Assembly (NCBI RefSeq): GCF_900129405.1
Contig: NZ_FQVQ01000003.1
Location: 181,037 to 245,036 of the forward strand
DNA: 64,000 nt
Reading direction: 5' to 3'
Source of the DNA: Flavobacterium fontis
Lineage (GTDB): Bacteria > Bacteroidota > Bacteroidia > Flavobacteriales > Flavobacteriaceae
Positions 52,430 to 60,928 of the stretch are shown here, one piece after another. Numbering within the stretch: the first letter of the stretch is position 1; every line of letters begins with the position of its first letter. Below the pieces are notes generated by a model, which worked only from the letters and a program-made list of their open reading frames with translations, had not been told where the DNA came from and did not search any database. Both the position numbers and the translations under genes were made by a program.

Positions 52430-54513
52430 GGAAATCGGTTTTACGCATTGCTTTTTACGGTCCCGAATCAACGGGTAAAACGACTCTTGCTAGGCAATTG
52501 GCATCTGATTTTGATACCGTTTGGGCTCCGGAATTTGCACGGGATTACCTCCAAGAAAAATGGGATGAAAAAGGGGAAATATGTCAACCCGATGATTTGT
52601 TGCCTATTGCGGTGGGACAAACTCAGTTGGAAAATCAAAAATTGCAAGAAGCCCGCCGTTTTTTGTTTTGTGATACCACGGTTTTGGTTACCAAAGCGTT
52701 TGGAGAATTGTACTATGGTGCCGTGGATCCCCTGCTGGAAAAAGCGGCAAAAAAACATAAATACGACCTTATTTTTCTCACCGACATCGATGTGCCTTGG
52801 GAACCCGATGACCTCCGCGATCGTCCCCATAACCGCGCCGAAACCTTGCAGTTTTTTGAAGAACAACTCATTCGCTATCAAAAACCCTACATCAAACTCA
52901 GCGGTGATGTAGCTTCGCGTGTTGCCCAAGTCAAGAAACTGATTTTGGATTTGGAAAAAGCGTTGCAATGGGGGTTTACTTCCCATGATTTTTTGCGCAT
53001 CCAAGCCCGAAAAATGGATTGGGATGTGTTGCACTACCAATTTTCCATCCTTAAAAATGGCTTGCCCAAGATTCAATTGGAACGCGCCGCCACGATTGAT
53101 GATGGCATTCAAGCCTTGTCGGAAGAAGAAGCACGGTATTATGCTACCTATTTTGAACAAAAAAAGGAAACCTATTGCCTCAAAAAATTCGTTCCCGCCT
53201 CGGGTGCTGCGAGTCGCATGTTTAAATTCTTAAACGAGTTTTTGCACGATTTCAAACCCGGAAAGGACACCCTTAATTCGTACATCAACCATGCGAAAAA
53301 TAAAGACTTAGCCCTGTTTTTAATCGCCCTAGAGAAATTCCCTTTTTACAAAGATGTGGCCGAGACCACCCGTGTGTTGTATCCGAGTTATGACACTCTT
53401 TCTACCGACGAAAAACATTATTATTTTATAAAAACCTTGATGACGGCCCCGCATTTTGATTTTGCCAATAAACCCAAAGGGGTGTTGCCCTTTCATCAAC
53501 AGGGTGAGGTGAGTATAACGCCCATAGAAGAACATTTGCTGGAGTGTGCGCTCTATGCCCATGCCGATGGAAAATCAAAAGTACATTTTACCGTATCCGA
53601 GGAGTACCAATCGCAATTTGAGACCCTGGTAGATGCCGTCAAGACACCCATTGAAGCAACTCATGGTGTAACAATTCAAGTGAACTATTCTTACCAAGAT
53701 AAAGCGACCGATGTCATTGCCCTTACCCCTGAGGGGAAACCCTTTCGCGATAAGCATGATGCCATCGTATTTCGTCCCGGGGGACATGGGGCACTGATTC
53801 AAAATATGAATCGCTTAAACGCCGATATTGTGTTTGTCAAAAATATCGACAACGTTTCGCGCAATCATACCGACCAAATCGCATTGTATAAAAAGGCCCT
53901 TGGAGGGATTCTACTGCAAGTGCAAGAAACGGTGTTTCGCTATTTGAAATACCTACATCACGATCAGGTAACCCTCGAGATGCTCCATGAAATTGCCCAG
54001 TTTGTGAGTCAGAAACTCCTTATGGAAATCAGTGAAGACTTCCCCAAATACACCCGTGAAAGCAAAATAGACTATCTCATGGAAGCCCTCAACCGACCCA
54101 TTCGCGTGTGTGGTATGGTGAAAAATGAAGGCGAACCCGGTGGCGGTCCATTTTGGGTACGCGATCAGAAAGGACGTGTGTTTTTGCAAATTATAGAGTC
54201 ATCACAAATCGAAAAAAACCAGCGCTTCATCATGGAGCAAGCCACCCATTTCAACCCGGTGGATTTGGTGTGTGGCATTCGCGATTTTCAAGGGCGCAAT
54301 TTTGACCTCACCCGATTTGTGGATCCGCATACCGGATTTATTGTCGAGAAAAACAAAGACGGTCGTCCGTTGAAAGCCTTTGAATTGCCTGGATTGTGGA
54401 ACGGCGCTATGGCCAAATGGATAACCCTTTTTGTGGAAGTTCCGCTGGAAACTTTTAATCCCGTAAAAACGGTCAATGACTTACTAAAACCCGCCCATCA
54501 ACCCCGCTCATGA
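52390..54513 (+). CDS. Fused NadR-like vitamin kinase and DUF4301 protein
   Basis: A 707-residue protein in two parts. Residues 1-190 form a P-loop kinase: IAFYGPESTGKTTLARQLA, APEFARDYL and TDIDVPWEPDDLRDRP, as in the ribosylnicotinamide kinase domain of NadR. Residues about 195-707 form DUF4301, starting FTSHDFLRIQARKMDWD and containing FVPASGAASRMFKFL and KGVLPFH. In related bacteria I know these as separate neighbouring genes; here the DUF4301 part follows directly with no internal start Met. The frame is open throughout. DUF4301 has a nucleotidyltransferase-like look but no known function. Confidence 0.85.
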   Translation: MEENLKQYSLLNLGKSVLRIAFYGPESTGKTTLARQLASDFDTVWAPEFARDYLQEKWDEKGEICQPDDLLPIAVGQTQLENQKLQEARRFLFCDTTVLVTKAFGELYYGAVDPLLEKAAKKHKYDLIFLTDIDVPWEPDDLRDRPHNRAETLQFFEEQLIRYQKPYIKLSGDVASRVAQVKKLILDLEKALQWGFTSHDFLRIQARKMDWDVLHYQFSILKNGLPKIQLERAATIDDGIQALSEEEARYYATYFEQKKETYCLKKFVPASGAASRMFKFLNEFLHDFKPGKDTLNSYINHAKNKDLALFLIALEKFPFYKDVAETTRVLYPSYDTLSTDEKHYYFIKTLMTAPHFDFANKPKGVLPFHQQGEVSITPIEEHLLECALYAHADGKSKVHFTVSEEYQSQFETLVDAVKTPIEATHGVTIQVNYSYQDKATDVIALTPEGKPFRDKHDAIVFRPGGHGALIQNMNRLNADIVFVKNIDNVSRNHTDQIALYKKALGGILLQVQETVFRYLKYLHHDQVTLEMLHEIAQFVSQKLLMEISEDFPKYTRESKIDYLMEALNRPIRVCGMVKNEGEPGGGPFWVRDQKGRVFLQIIESSQIEKNQRFIMEQATHFNPVDLVCGIRDFQGRNFDLTRFVDPHTGFIVEKNKDGRPLKAFELPGLWNGAMAKWITLFVEVPLETFNPVKTVNDLLKPAHQPRS

Positions 54514-54911
54514 ATGCATCACAACTCCTCGCCGAACTCCAGTTTAAAGCGGTACGCAGCAGCGGCGCTGGCGGTCAAAACGTCAACAAAGTGGCCTCCA
54601 AAGCCGTGTTGATTTGGGATGTTCAAGCCTCTCAAGCAGTTGATGCGCAGGAAAAAGTTCGTATTCTTGAAAAATTGGCTTCACGAATTTCCAACGAGGG
54701 TTGGTTGCAAATCACCTCAGAGGCCGATCGGAGTCAGTTGAAAAACCGTTTGAATGCCGAGAAAAAACTCTTGCGTCTCGTGGCACAAGCCCTAGAAGTG
54801 CCCAAACCCCGTAAGGCAACAAACATTCCTTTCAGTGTTAAAATGGAGCGTTTGGCCGCCAAAAAATCCAAATCCGAAATCAAGCAAAACCGCCGCAAGC
54901 CGAATTTTTAA
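54510..54911 (+). CDS. arfB: Alternative ribosome-rescue factor / peptidyl-tRNA hydrolase ArfB
   Basis: A 133-residue protein with the GGQ domain (VRSSGAGGQNVNKVASKAVL, residues about 13-32) and a basic C-terminal tail (AAKKSKSEIKQNRRKPNF) that enters the empty mRNA channel, the layout of ArfB/YaeJ. It hydrolyses peptidyl-tRNA on ribosomes stalled at the end of broken mRNA. The ATG overlaps the stop of the previous gene (ATGA). Confidence 0.94.
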   Translation: MNASQLLAELQFKAVRSSGAGGQNVNKVASKAVLIWDVQASQAVDAQEKVRILEKLASRISNEGWLQITSEADRSQLKNRLNAEKKLLRLVAQALEVPKPRKATNIPFSVKMERLAAKKSKSEIKQNRRKPNF

Positions 54912-54919
54912 AAAAGGGT

Positions 54920-54951
54920 TTGCAATTCCCCAAGAATTTAATTTACCTTTG
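54920..54951 (+). promoter_or_regulatory. Promoter of the TPP riboswitch and receptor
   Basis: TTG at 54920-54922, a 21-base spacer and TACCTTTG at 54944-54951, both matching the Bacteroidota consensus exactly. Confidence 0.8.
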
Positions 54952-54952
54952 C

Positions 54953-55040
54953 GCCGTCTCATCGGGGTGCTCAAAATTACGAGCTGAGATCATACCCATT
55001 GAACCTGGGCAGGTAATGCTGCCAAGGAAAAAAAGACAGC
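54953..55040 (+). promoter_or_regulatory. TPP riboswitch (thi box)
   Basis: The thi-box core is clear: CGGGGTGC, a short P3 (GCTC/GAGC with an 8-base loop), CTGAGAT (54984-54990), ATACCC, GAACCTG, and GGTAATGCTGCCAAGGAAA. The closing stem pairs GCCGTCT (54953-54959) with AGACAGC (55034-55040), one mismatch. On binding thiamine pyrophosphate it should repress the downstream TonB receptor. Confidence 0.95.
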
Positions 55041-55115
55041 GGTAGAAGAAGCGCGCCTTCGCCTATGTCGGGCCAGTACAATCATTTTTTAACCAAAGAA
55101 TAATGTACCCCAGTT

Positions 55116-55138
55116 ATTCGTAAACCTTTTTTACGAAT
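55116..55138 (+). promoter_or_regulatory. Start-codon hairpin, probable expression platform
   Basis: ATTCGTAAA (55116-55124) and TTTACGAAT (55130-55138) form a perfect 9-bp stem with a 5-base loop. The first two bases of the AUG (55137-55138) are paired in it. TTACGA in the aptamer's P3 (about 54977-54982) is identical to the 3' arm and could compete for the 5' arm. Confidence 0.75.
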
Positions 55139-57257
55139 GGAAAATTCCTATGTTAAATCCTTGAAAGCTTCGGTAGTACTGACGCTATTTCTCGGTCCGC
55201 TGTGGCTTAGTGCCCAGCAAAAGTCCAACGACTCCACCCAGGTCAACCAACTGGATGAAGTGTTGGTCAAAGCCGTCCGTGTGAACAAGAAAACACCGGT
55301 CACCTTCAGTAACCTCACCCAAAAAGACATTGCTAGTCGTAATTTGGGGCAGGACATTCCTATATTAATGAACTATATGCCTTCGGTAGTGACCACTTCC
55401 GATGCTGGAAATGGTTTCGGGTACACGGGCATACGCGTTCGGGGTACCGATGCGACTCGTGTGAATGTGACCATCAACGGGATTCCCTACAACGACTCCG
55501 AAAGTCACGGTACCTTCTGGGTAAACATGCCCGATTTTGCTTCATCGGTTCAAAGTATGCAATTGCAACGTGGGGTCGGTACCTCGACCAACGGGGCAGG
55601 AGCCTTCGGGGCGAGTTTGAACTTACTTACCGATTCGTACTCCAAAAAAGGAACGGGGGAAATTGCGAATTCGTTTGGGAGTTTTAATGCCCGCAAACAC
55701 ACGGTTAAATTCAGTACAGGATTAATGAATGACCGTTTTGAAATTGCAGGACGGCTTTCGCAAATTGCCTCCGACGGTTATGTTGACCGTGCGAGTGCCG
55801 ACCTGAAATCGTATTTTTTACAAGGAACTTATGTCGGTAAAACAACCTTAATCAAAGGGTTGGTATTTGGCGGTCGAGAACGAACCTATCAGTCGTGGAA
55901 TGGTATTGATGGGCCTACGTTGGCAGTGGATCGCACCTTTAATTCGGCAGGGATTTTTACCGACGAATTTGGAAATACCCGTTTTTATGACAATGAAACC
56001 GACAATTACCAACAAGATCATGCGCAATTGCACTGGAGTGAGCGCTGGAATGACCGTTGGAGTACCAACGTTGCCTTGCACTACACCAAAGGAAAAGGGT
56101 ATTTTGAAAATTATAAAGAAGATGCGGATTTTGCCGAGTACGGACTCGCTCCTGTAGCGGGACAAACCAGTACGGATTTGATTCGTCAGAAATGGTTGGA
56201 CAATGATTTTTATGGGACCACCTTTTCGGCCAATTATAAAAAGGATGAGTTTGACTTGATTCTCGGTGGTGGATGGAACAAATATGAAGGTTTGCATTTC
56301 GGCCGTGTGATTTGGGCGCGTTTTGCCTCGACATCGGAGTTGGGAGATGAATACTACAATGACTACGGAATTAAAACCGACGGAAATGTTTTTGCGAAAG
56401 CAACCTACGATCTTTCTTCGCAATGGAGCGTTTACGGGGATGTGCAATACCGTCGGGTGAATTACAAAGCCAATGGAGTACAACCTACCTTGGTCGACGA
56501 TACGTTCAACTTTTTCAATCCCAAAGTAGGGGTGAATTATGCGGTGAATACCAAAAATATTCTTTATTTCTCCTATGCGAGAGCCAACCGCGAACCCAAC
56601 CGTACTGACTATGAAGGGGGTAACGTTCGTCCCGAGAAGCTCAACGATTTTGAATTGGGATGGCGTTATGAAGCGTCCAAAGTGCAATTTAATGCCAACG
56701 TATACTACATGCTGTATCGCGATCAACTCATTTTGACAGGAGCTCTTGACGATGTGGGGAGTCCAGTCCGTTCCAACAGCGAACGCAGTTACCGATTGGG
56801 CTTGGAAGTTGATGCTACGATTGCCTTATCTAAACAATGGATTTGGAAACCCAATTTTACGATAAGTCAGAACCAAAATATTGATTTAACCAACAATGGA
56901 GTCGCTGTAGGCAACACCGCTATCGCATATTCTCCCAATCTTATTGCGGGCAATTTATTGTTGTTCGAACCCGTGAAGAATTTACACCTTACTTGGTTGA
57001 GTAAATTTGTGGGGGAGCAGTTCATGAACAACTTAGAGCGTCCTGAAGCGCGCTTGCCCGATTATTTTGTCAACGATTTTAATGTCTCGTACTCGTGGAA
57101 TCCTAAGTCGGTTTTCCGTACGATAACGGTCAATGGTTTGGTCAATAATATTTTGGACAAGACCTACGTCTCCAACGGATATATGTGGGATATTTTCCCG
57201 TATTATTATCCACAGGCGGGACGTAATTTCTTGGTAGGACTAACCCTGCAGTTTTAA
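55137..57257 (+). CDS. TonB-dependent receptor, thiamine or precursor uptake
   Basis: A 706-residue receptor with signal peptide (to about residue 26, LSAQQ), plug domain (QLDEVLVKAVRVNKKTPV, IPILMNYMPSVVTTSDAGNG, GVGTSTNGAGAFGASLNL) and a beta-barrel ending GRNFLVGLTLQF. It lacks the N-terminal carboxypeptidase-like domain of the receptor at 33.9 kb. Control by a TPP riboswitch marks it as an importer of thiamine, its phosphates or a pyrimidine/thiazole precursor. The ATG at 55137 sits in the 9-bp hairpin. It is followed by a terminator. Confidence 0.92.
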   Translation: MENSYVKSLKASVVLTLFLGPLWLSAQQKSNDSTQVNQLDEVLVKAVRVNKKTPVTFSNLTQKDIASRNLGQDIPILMNYMPSVVTTSDAGNGFGYTGIRVRGTDATRVNVTINGIPYNDSESHGTFWVNMPDFASSVQSMQLQRGVGTSTNGAGAFGASLNLLTDSYSKKGTGEIANSFGSFNARKHTVKFSTGLMNDRFEIAGRLSQIASDGYVDRASADLKSYFLQGTYVGKTTLIKGLVFGGRERTYQSWNGIDGPTLAVDRTFNSAGIFTDEFGNTRFYDNETDNYQQDHAQLHWSERWNDRWSTNVALHYTKGKGYFENYKEDADFAEYGLAPVAGQTSTDLIRQKWLDNDFYGTTFSANYKKDEFDLILGGGWNKYEGLHFGRVIWARFASTSELGDEYYNDYGIKTDGNVFAKATYDLSSQWSVYGDVQYRRVNYKANGVQPTLVDDTFNFFNPKVGVNYAVNTKNILYFSYARANREPNRTDYEGGNVRPEKLNDFELGWRYEASKVQFNANVYYMLYRDQLILTGALDDVGSPVRSNSERSYRLGLEVDATIALSKQWIWKPNFTISQNQNIDLTNNGVAVGNTAIAYSPNLIAGNLLLFEPVKNLHLTWLSKFVGEQFMNNLERPEARLPDYFVNDFNVSYSWNPKSVFRTITVNGLVNNILDKTYVSNGYMWDIFPYYYPQAGRNFLVGLTLQF

Positions 57258-57258
57258 G

Positions 57259-57290
57259 GAAAAAAGCCGATGAAAATCGGCTTTTTATAT
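57259..57290. terminator. Bidirectional terminator
   Basis: AAAAAGCCGA (57261-57270) pairs with TCGGCTTTTT (57277-57286) around a 6-base loop. It ends the receptor transcript and the convergent lipoprotein transcript. Confidence 0.9.
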
Positions 57291-57712
57291 TAGTTGAAAA
57301 CAGTAATGACGTTCCCAGCGACCTGTACTCGGTAGAGTTTTAAACTGTAGGGTTTGTTGGGTGCTTGTCCTGTAAAAAGGTTGTAATTCTCGCCTTCACA
57401 TTCGCACTGCGCATTTGAGCCTGAAAGGGTAAGTCGCGAGCAACTGGTGATATTTTGGTTGGGACAGGAGCCGTCAAACGCGTTGTATTGAGCACCTGTG
57501 TAAAACACAATTACCCCATTGGCGGGTCCGTTGACGGGAAACACACGAATGCTATTTCCAGCAAAGAGAAGGGGATTGTAGTTGGCCAAATTCGTGTCCA
57601 AACTCATGGAAAACGCATAATTGGGTAAAAACGGATTTTCATTGTTAAATTGCTCACGAGAGCAACCCGTAAGCAACCCGAGGATACACAGGAAATAGAG
57701 CCCTTTTTTCAT
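57290..57712 (-). CDS. Rieske-fold-like lipoprotein lacking cluster histidines
   Basis: A 140-residue lipoprotein: signal peptide and lipobox LLTGC (Cys about residue 16) from the ATG at 57712. The C-terminal part has the order of a Rieske domain: YNAFDGSCPNQ, later SNAQCECEGENYNLFTGQA, then LKLYRVQVAGNVITVF. A Rieske centre needs C-x-H and C-x2-H; here the positions read C-P-N and C-E-C-E-G, so both His ligands are gone. It probably does not bind a 2Fe-2S cluster and may be structural. No enzyme partner is next to it. Confidence 0.7.
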   Translation of the reverse strand: MKKGLYFLCILGLLTGCSREQFNNENPFLPNYAFSMSLDTNLANYNPLLFAGNSIRVFPVNGPANGVIVFYTGAQYNAFDGSCPNQNITSCSRLTLSGSNAQCECEGENYNLFTGQAPNKPYSLKLYRVQVAGNVITVFN

Positions 57713-57906
57713 GGTAAATATTCGTTTAAACTTGATTTTACGCCTACAATTTGCGTATATTTGCGTTCTACAACACAACAAAAGTAGGAATTAATTCATC
57801 AAAAAAATATATCTTTGGAGGAAGAAATCCCGTCGCGATGGGATTTTTTCTATTTTATGAAACGTTGAAAAACGGCTTTTGATATACTAAAGTAAAAAAA
57901 ATGATT

Positions 57907-58383
57907 ATGAGTAATGTATCGTATTACACCGCAGAAGGATTAAAAAAATTAAAAGACGAATTGGAATATTTGAAATCCGTTGAACGCCCAAAAGCGTCCC
58001 AGGCGATTGCTGAAGCCCGTGATAAAGGCGATTTGTCGGAGAATGCCGAATATGATGCGGCAAAAGAAGCCCAAGGGTTATTGGAAATGCGTATTGCCAA
58101 AATGGAGGAATTGTATGCCAATGCCCGTTTGATTGACGAATCGCAATTGGATGTTTCCAAAGTACTGGTACTTTCCAATGTGAAAATAAAAAACCAAGCC
58201 AACGGTATGGAAATGAAATATACCTTGGTGGCCGAAAGTGAAGCCGATTTAAAAACGGGTAAGATTTCGGTAACGTCACCGATTGGAAAAGGCTTACTGG
58301 GTAAATCCGTTGGCGAGGTGGCTGAAATCACCGTGCCCAATGGGACCTTAAAATTTGAAATCTTAGAAATCACCCGCGACTAA
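57907..58383 (+). CDS. greA: Transcription elongation factor GreA
   Basis: A 158-residue GreA: coiled-coil N-terminal domain with the catalytic tip ARDKGDLSENAEYDAAKEAQG (Asp/Glu of the GDLSENAEY motif) and the C-terminal FKBP-like domain ending VTSPIGKGLLGKSVGEVAEI. It rescues backtracked RNA polymerase by stimulating transcript cleavage. ATG 57907 gives MSNVSYYT, the usual start; an ATG two codons earlier is also in frame. The HIT gene follows after 2 bases. Confidence 0.97.
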   Translation: MSNVSYYTAEGLKKLKDELEYLKSVERPKASQAIAEARDKGDLSENAEYDAAKEAQGLLEMRIAKMEELYANARLIDESQLDVSKVLVLSNVKIKNQANGMEMKYTLVAESEADLKTGKISVTSPIGKGLLGKSVGEVAEITVPNGTLKFEILEITRD

Positions 58384-58385
58384 CG

Positions 58386-58775
58386 ATGAGCAGTATCTTC
58401 ACCAAAATTGTAAACGGCGAAATTCCCTGTTATAAAGTAGCGGAAGATGACCGTTATTTGGCCTTTTTAGATGTCAATCCCAACGCCAAAGGACACACAT
58501 TGTGTATTCCCAAACAGGAAATCAACAAGTTGTTTGATATGGAAGAGGAACATTATTTGGGATTGATGCAGTTCTCCCGTAAAGTCGCTAAAGCCTTGGA
58601 ACAAACGGTGGAATGCAAACGCATCGGGGTAGCGGTGGTCGGACTCGAAGTGCCGCACGTACATGTGCATTTGATTCCGTTGCAAGACATGGAAGACATG
58701 CGCTTCCAACGCAAAACGAGTCTCTCCCCTGAAGAATTTACAGCACTCGCTCAAACTATCACAGCAAAAGTATAA
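58386..58775 (+). CDS. HIT family nucleotide hydrolase (Hint-like)
   Basis: A 129-residue histidine-triad protein: SIFTKIVNGEIPCYKVAEDD at the start and the catalytic triad PHVHVHLIP (H-x-H-x-H). Hint enzymes hydrolyse aminoacyl-AMP or other AMP conjugates. The HIT gene downstream of greA is a common arrangement in flavobacteria, and the short spacing indicates one transcript, ending at the terminator just after it. Confidence 0.94.
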   Translation: MSSIFTKIVNGEIPCYKVAEDDRYLAFLDVNPNAKGHTLCIPKQEINKLFDMEEEHYLGLMQFSRKVAKALEQTVECKRIGVAVVGLEVPHVHVHLIPLQDMEDMRFQRKTSLSPEEFTALAQTITAKV

Positions 58776-58779
58776 CAAG

Positions 58780-58806
58780 AAACCATCGGAAACGGTGGTT
58801 TTTTTA
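58780..58806 (+). terminator. greA-HIT terminator
   Basis: AAACCATC pairs with GGTGGTTT around GGAAAC, followed by six T. Confidence 0.85.
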
Positions 58807-58865
58807 ATGGGGCGATGTGTCCATGTGGCAATGAGTCAATGTGGCGATGTGTCAATGTGTCAATT

Positions 58866-59645
58866 TGAAAATGATCTTTCTAACGTAGTTACTGCTACAC
58901 TTTTAAACTAAACAACTTTGTGAAACTTTGTGTCAACATCGTGAAACCTTGTGCTTCTAAATTTTTAAAACATTAAGGATTTAAGAATTCACACCAAACC
59001 GCATAAATTAAGACTATTAAGATGGCCGAAGGCCATGTACTTTGTGTCTTTAAGCCATTGCGTTCTCTTCACAACCTTAGCGACTTTGCGTTGAAAATTT
59101 AGGCCGCAGGCCATAAACTTAAAAGCTTTATGCCTTCATGTCTTCGTGGCCAAAAAAAGACGCTGCGAACTTTGCGCTACCTTCACATCTTTGCGGTTAA
59201 ATTAGAAACAAAAAGAAAGAAGAAATAGAAAAGATATTCATGTTGTCATCACAGCACGTACTTACACTTCAATTTGAAAATGAGACAATTTGAAGATTTG
59301 AAAATGATTGTTCAACCCCAGCTAATGCTACACTTTTAAACTAAATAACTTTGTGAAACTTTGTGTCAACTTTGTGAAACCTTGTGCTCCTAAATTTTTA
59401 AAACATTAAGGATTTAAGAATTCACACCAAACCGCATAAATTAAGACTATTAAGATGGCCGAAGGCCACGTACTTTGTGTCTTTAAGCCATTGCGTTCTC
59501 TTCACAACCTTAGCGACTTTGCGTTGAAAATTTAGGCCAAAGGTCATAAACTTAAAAGCTTTATGCCTTCGTGTCTTCGTGGCCAAAAAAAGACGCTGCG
59601 AACTCTGCGAACTTTGCGTTTTTGCGGTTATATTAGAAACATGAA
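58866..59645. repeat. Two direct copies of a non-coding block, 433-base period
   Basis: The block from GAAAATGATC through TGCTACACTTTTAAACTA, GGATTTAAGAATTCACACC, GATGGCCGAAGGCCA, CCTTAGCGACTTTGCG, TCTTCGTGGCC and GACGCTGCGAAC appears at about 58866-59212 and again at about 59299-59645, with few changes. No credible gene lies inside; open frames there are by-products of the repeat. Related sequence occurs inverted at 63550-63765. Confidence 0.85.
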
Positions 59646-59734
59646 GTAATAAGCAGGATAAAAGTGATTTAAATACGGTACAATACACTCCTATACCCCT
59701 TCCGCCTCCTGCCCACTGTGACTGCGACTGTATA

Positions 59735-60889
59735 CTAATCCTTTAGGGCCACCCCATACACCATCTGCATCGTCGTGCCTTTTCCAATTTCGGAATGCAA
59801 CACCCGAATTTTCCCTTTGTGGTAGTCCTCCACGATGCGTTTGGTCAACGAAAGTCCCAAGCCCCAACCCCTTTTTTTGGTCGTAAAACCGGGTTCAAAA
59901 ACCTTGCGAAACTGATTCTTTGGGATGCCCTTGCCGTTATCGGTAATGTTAATTTTATAGTGCGTGCCGTCGCTTTCAATGGCAACAGTCAACGCCCCTT
60001 TGCCCCGCATCGCGTCGATGGCATTTTTCATAAGGTTTTCGATCGTCCAACTGTGGAGCGCCGGATTAATGGCCACCCACAACGGCTCCTCAGGTGCGGT
60101 GAAGGTAAAGTGAACTTGATTGGAAAACCGCGCTTGCAAATAATCAAACGAGGCGCGGGTCTCCGCCACCAAGTCCCGGGTTTCCAATACCGGTTCTGAC
60201 CCTACTTTGGAAAATCGATCCGTAATCACTTGCAGTCGCACAATGTCTTTTTCAATTTCCTCCAGCGTCGATTCGGCTACCGTACCCTCTGCCTTCAAAT
60301 ATTCGAGCCAACCGATCAGCGACGACAAGGGGGTGCCAATTTGATGCGCCGTTTCCTTCGCCATCCCCGCCCACAATTTGTTTTGTGTGGCCATTTTTGT
60401 ACTGCGGTAAAAGTTGTACACCACCGCGGCAAACAAGAAAATAATCAACAACAAGGCGGCGGGATAGTATTTCAATTTGTTCAGCAAATCCGAATCGCCG
60501 TAATAGAGGTACTGAAACTTCCCTGGAACGTATTCCATCTTGATGGGGTCGTTTTGCGACTTCAAGTTTTCCAACATCGCCTGCATCTGCTTCGGGTCTT
60601 TCTCAAGGGACGGGTCAATGTTGATATAGTTCACAATTTTCCCTTGTTGGGTCACGATAATCGGGATATGCGCGTTCTGAATGATTTCAAACGGCAACGC
60701 GATGTCGGCATCTGTATCGGCATTGGCCAAGGTCTTTTGCGCCAGCGCCCACTGTTGCATCTTCACCCGTTCCTCCTCCTTAAAAATCTGAAAAAAGGCA
60801 TAGGTATTCCACAAAATAAGGGACACAATCACAAACGAAGTGGCAATAATGATCCAACGGGTAACCGCGCGACGATCGGAAAACTGCAT
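59735..60889 (-). CDS. Sensor histidine kinase
   Basis: A 384-residue membrane kinase. Helices at about 12-33 and 143-160 enclose an extracytoplasmic sensor loop of some 110 residues. The phosphoacceptor is His182 in ETAHQIGTPLSSL, followed by the N box NLMKNAIDAM, G1 DNGKGIPKNQ, F box and GWGLGLSLTKRIV. No HAMP domain is evident. No response regulator is adjacent, so its partner is unknown. The ATG at 60889 gives MQFSDRRAVTRW. Confidence 0.93.
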   Translation of the reverse strand: MQFSDRRAVTRWIIIATSFVIVSLILWNTYAFFQIFKEEERVKMQQWALAQKTLANADTDADIALPFEIIQNAHIPIIVTQQGKIVNYINIDPSLEKDPKQMQAMLENLKSQNDPIKMEYVPGKFQYLYYGDSDLLNKLKYYPAALLLIIFLFAAVVYNFYRSTKMATQNKLWAGMAKETAHQIGTPLSSLIGWLEYLKAEGTVAESTLEEIEKDIVRLQVITDRFSKVGSEPVLETRDLVAETRASFDYLQARFSNQVHFTFTAPEEPLWVAINPALHSWTIENLMKNAIDAMRGKGALTVAIESDGTHYKINITDNGKGIPKNQFRKVFEPGFTTKKRGWGLGLSLTKRIVEDYHKGKIRVLHSEIGKGTTMQMVYGVALKD

Positions 60890-60928
60890 GCAATGAATTT
60901 TTTTTAAAAATAGCTATTTTTTTTATTG

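Noticed and set aside
55848..56726. Long minus-strand frame (292 codons) opposite the thiamine-type TonB receptor
   Set aside because: It lies wholly inside a receptor gene with all family features; its translation has no recognisable motif and is a by-product of codon bias.
59422..59688. Minus-strand frame in the 433-base repeat
   Set aside because: Translated repeat DNA; the other copy of the repeat does not keep the frame.
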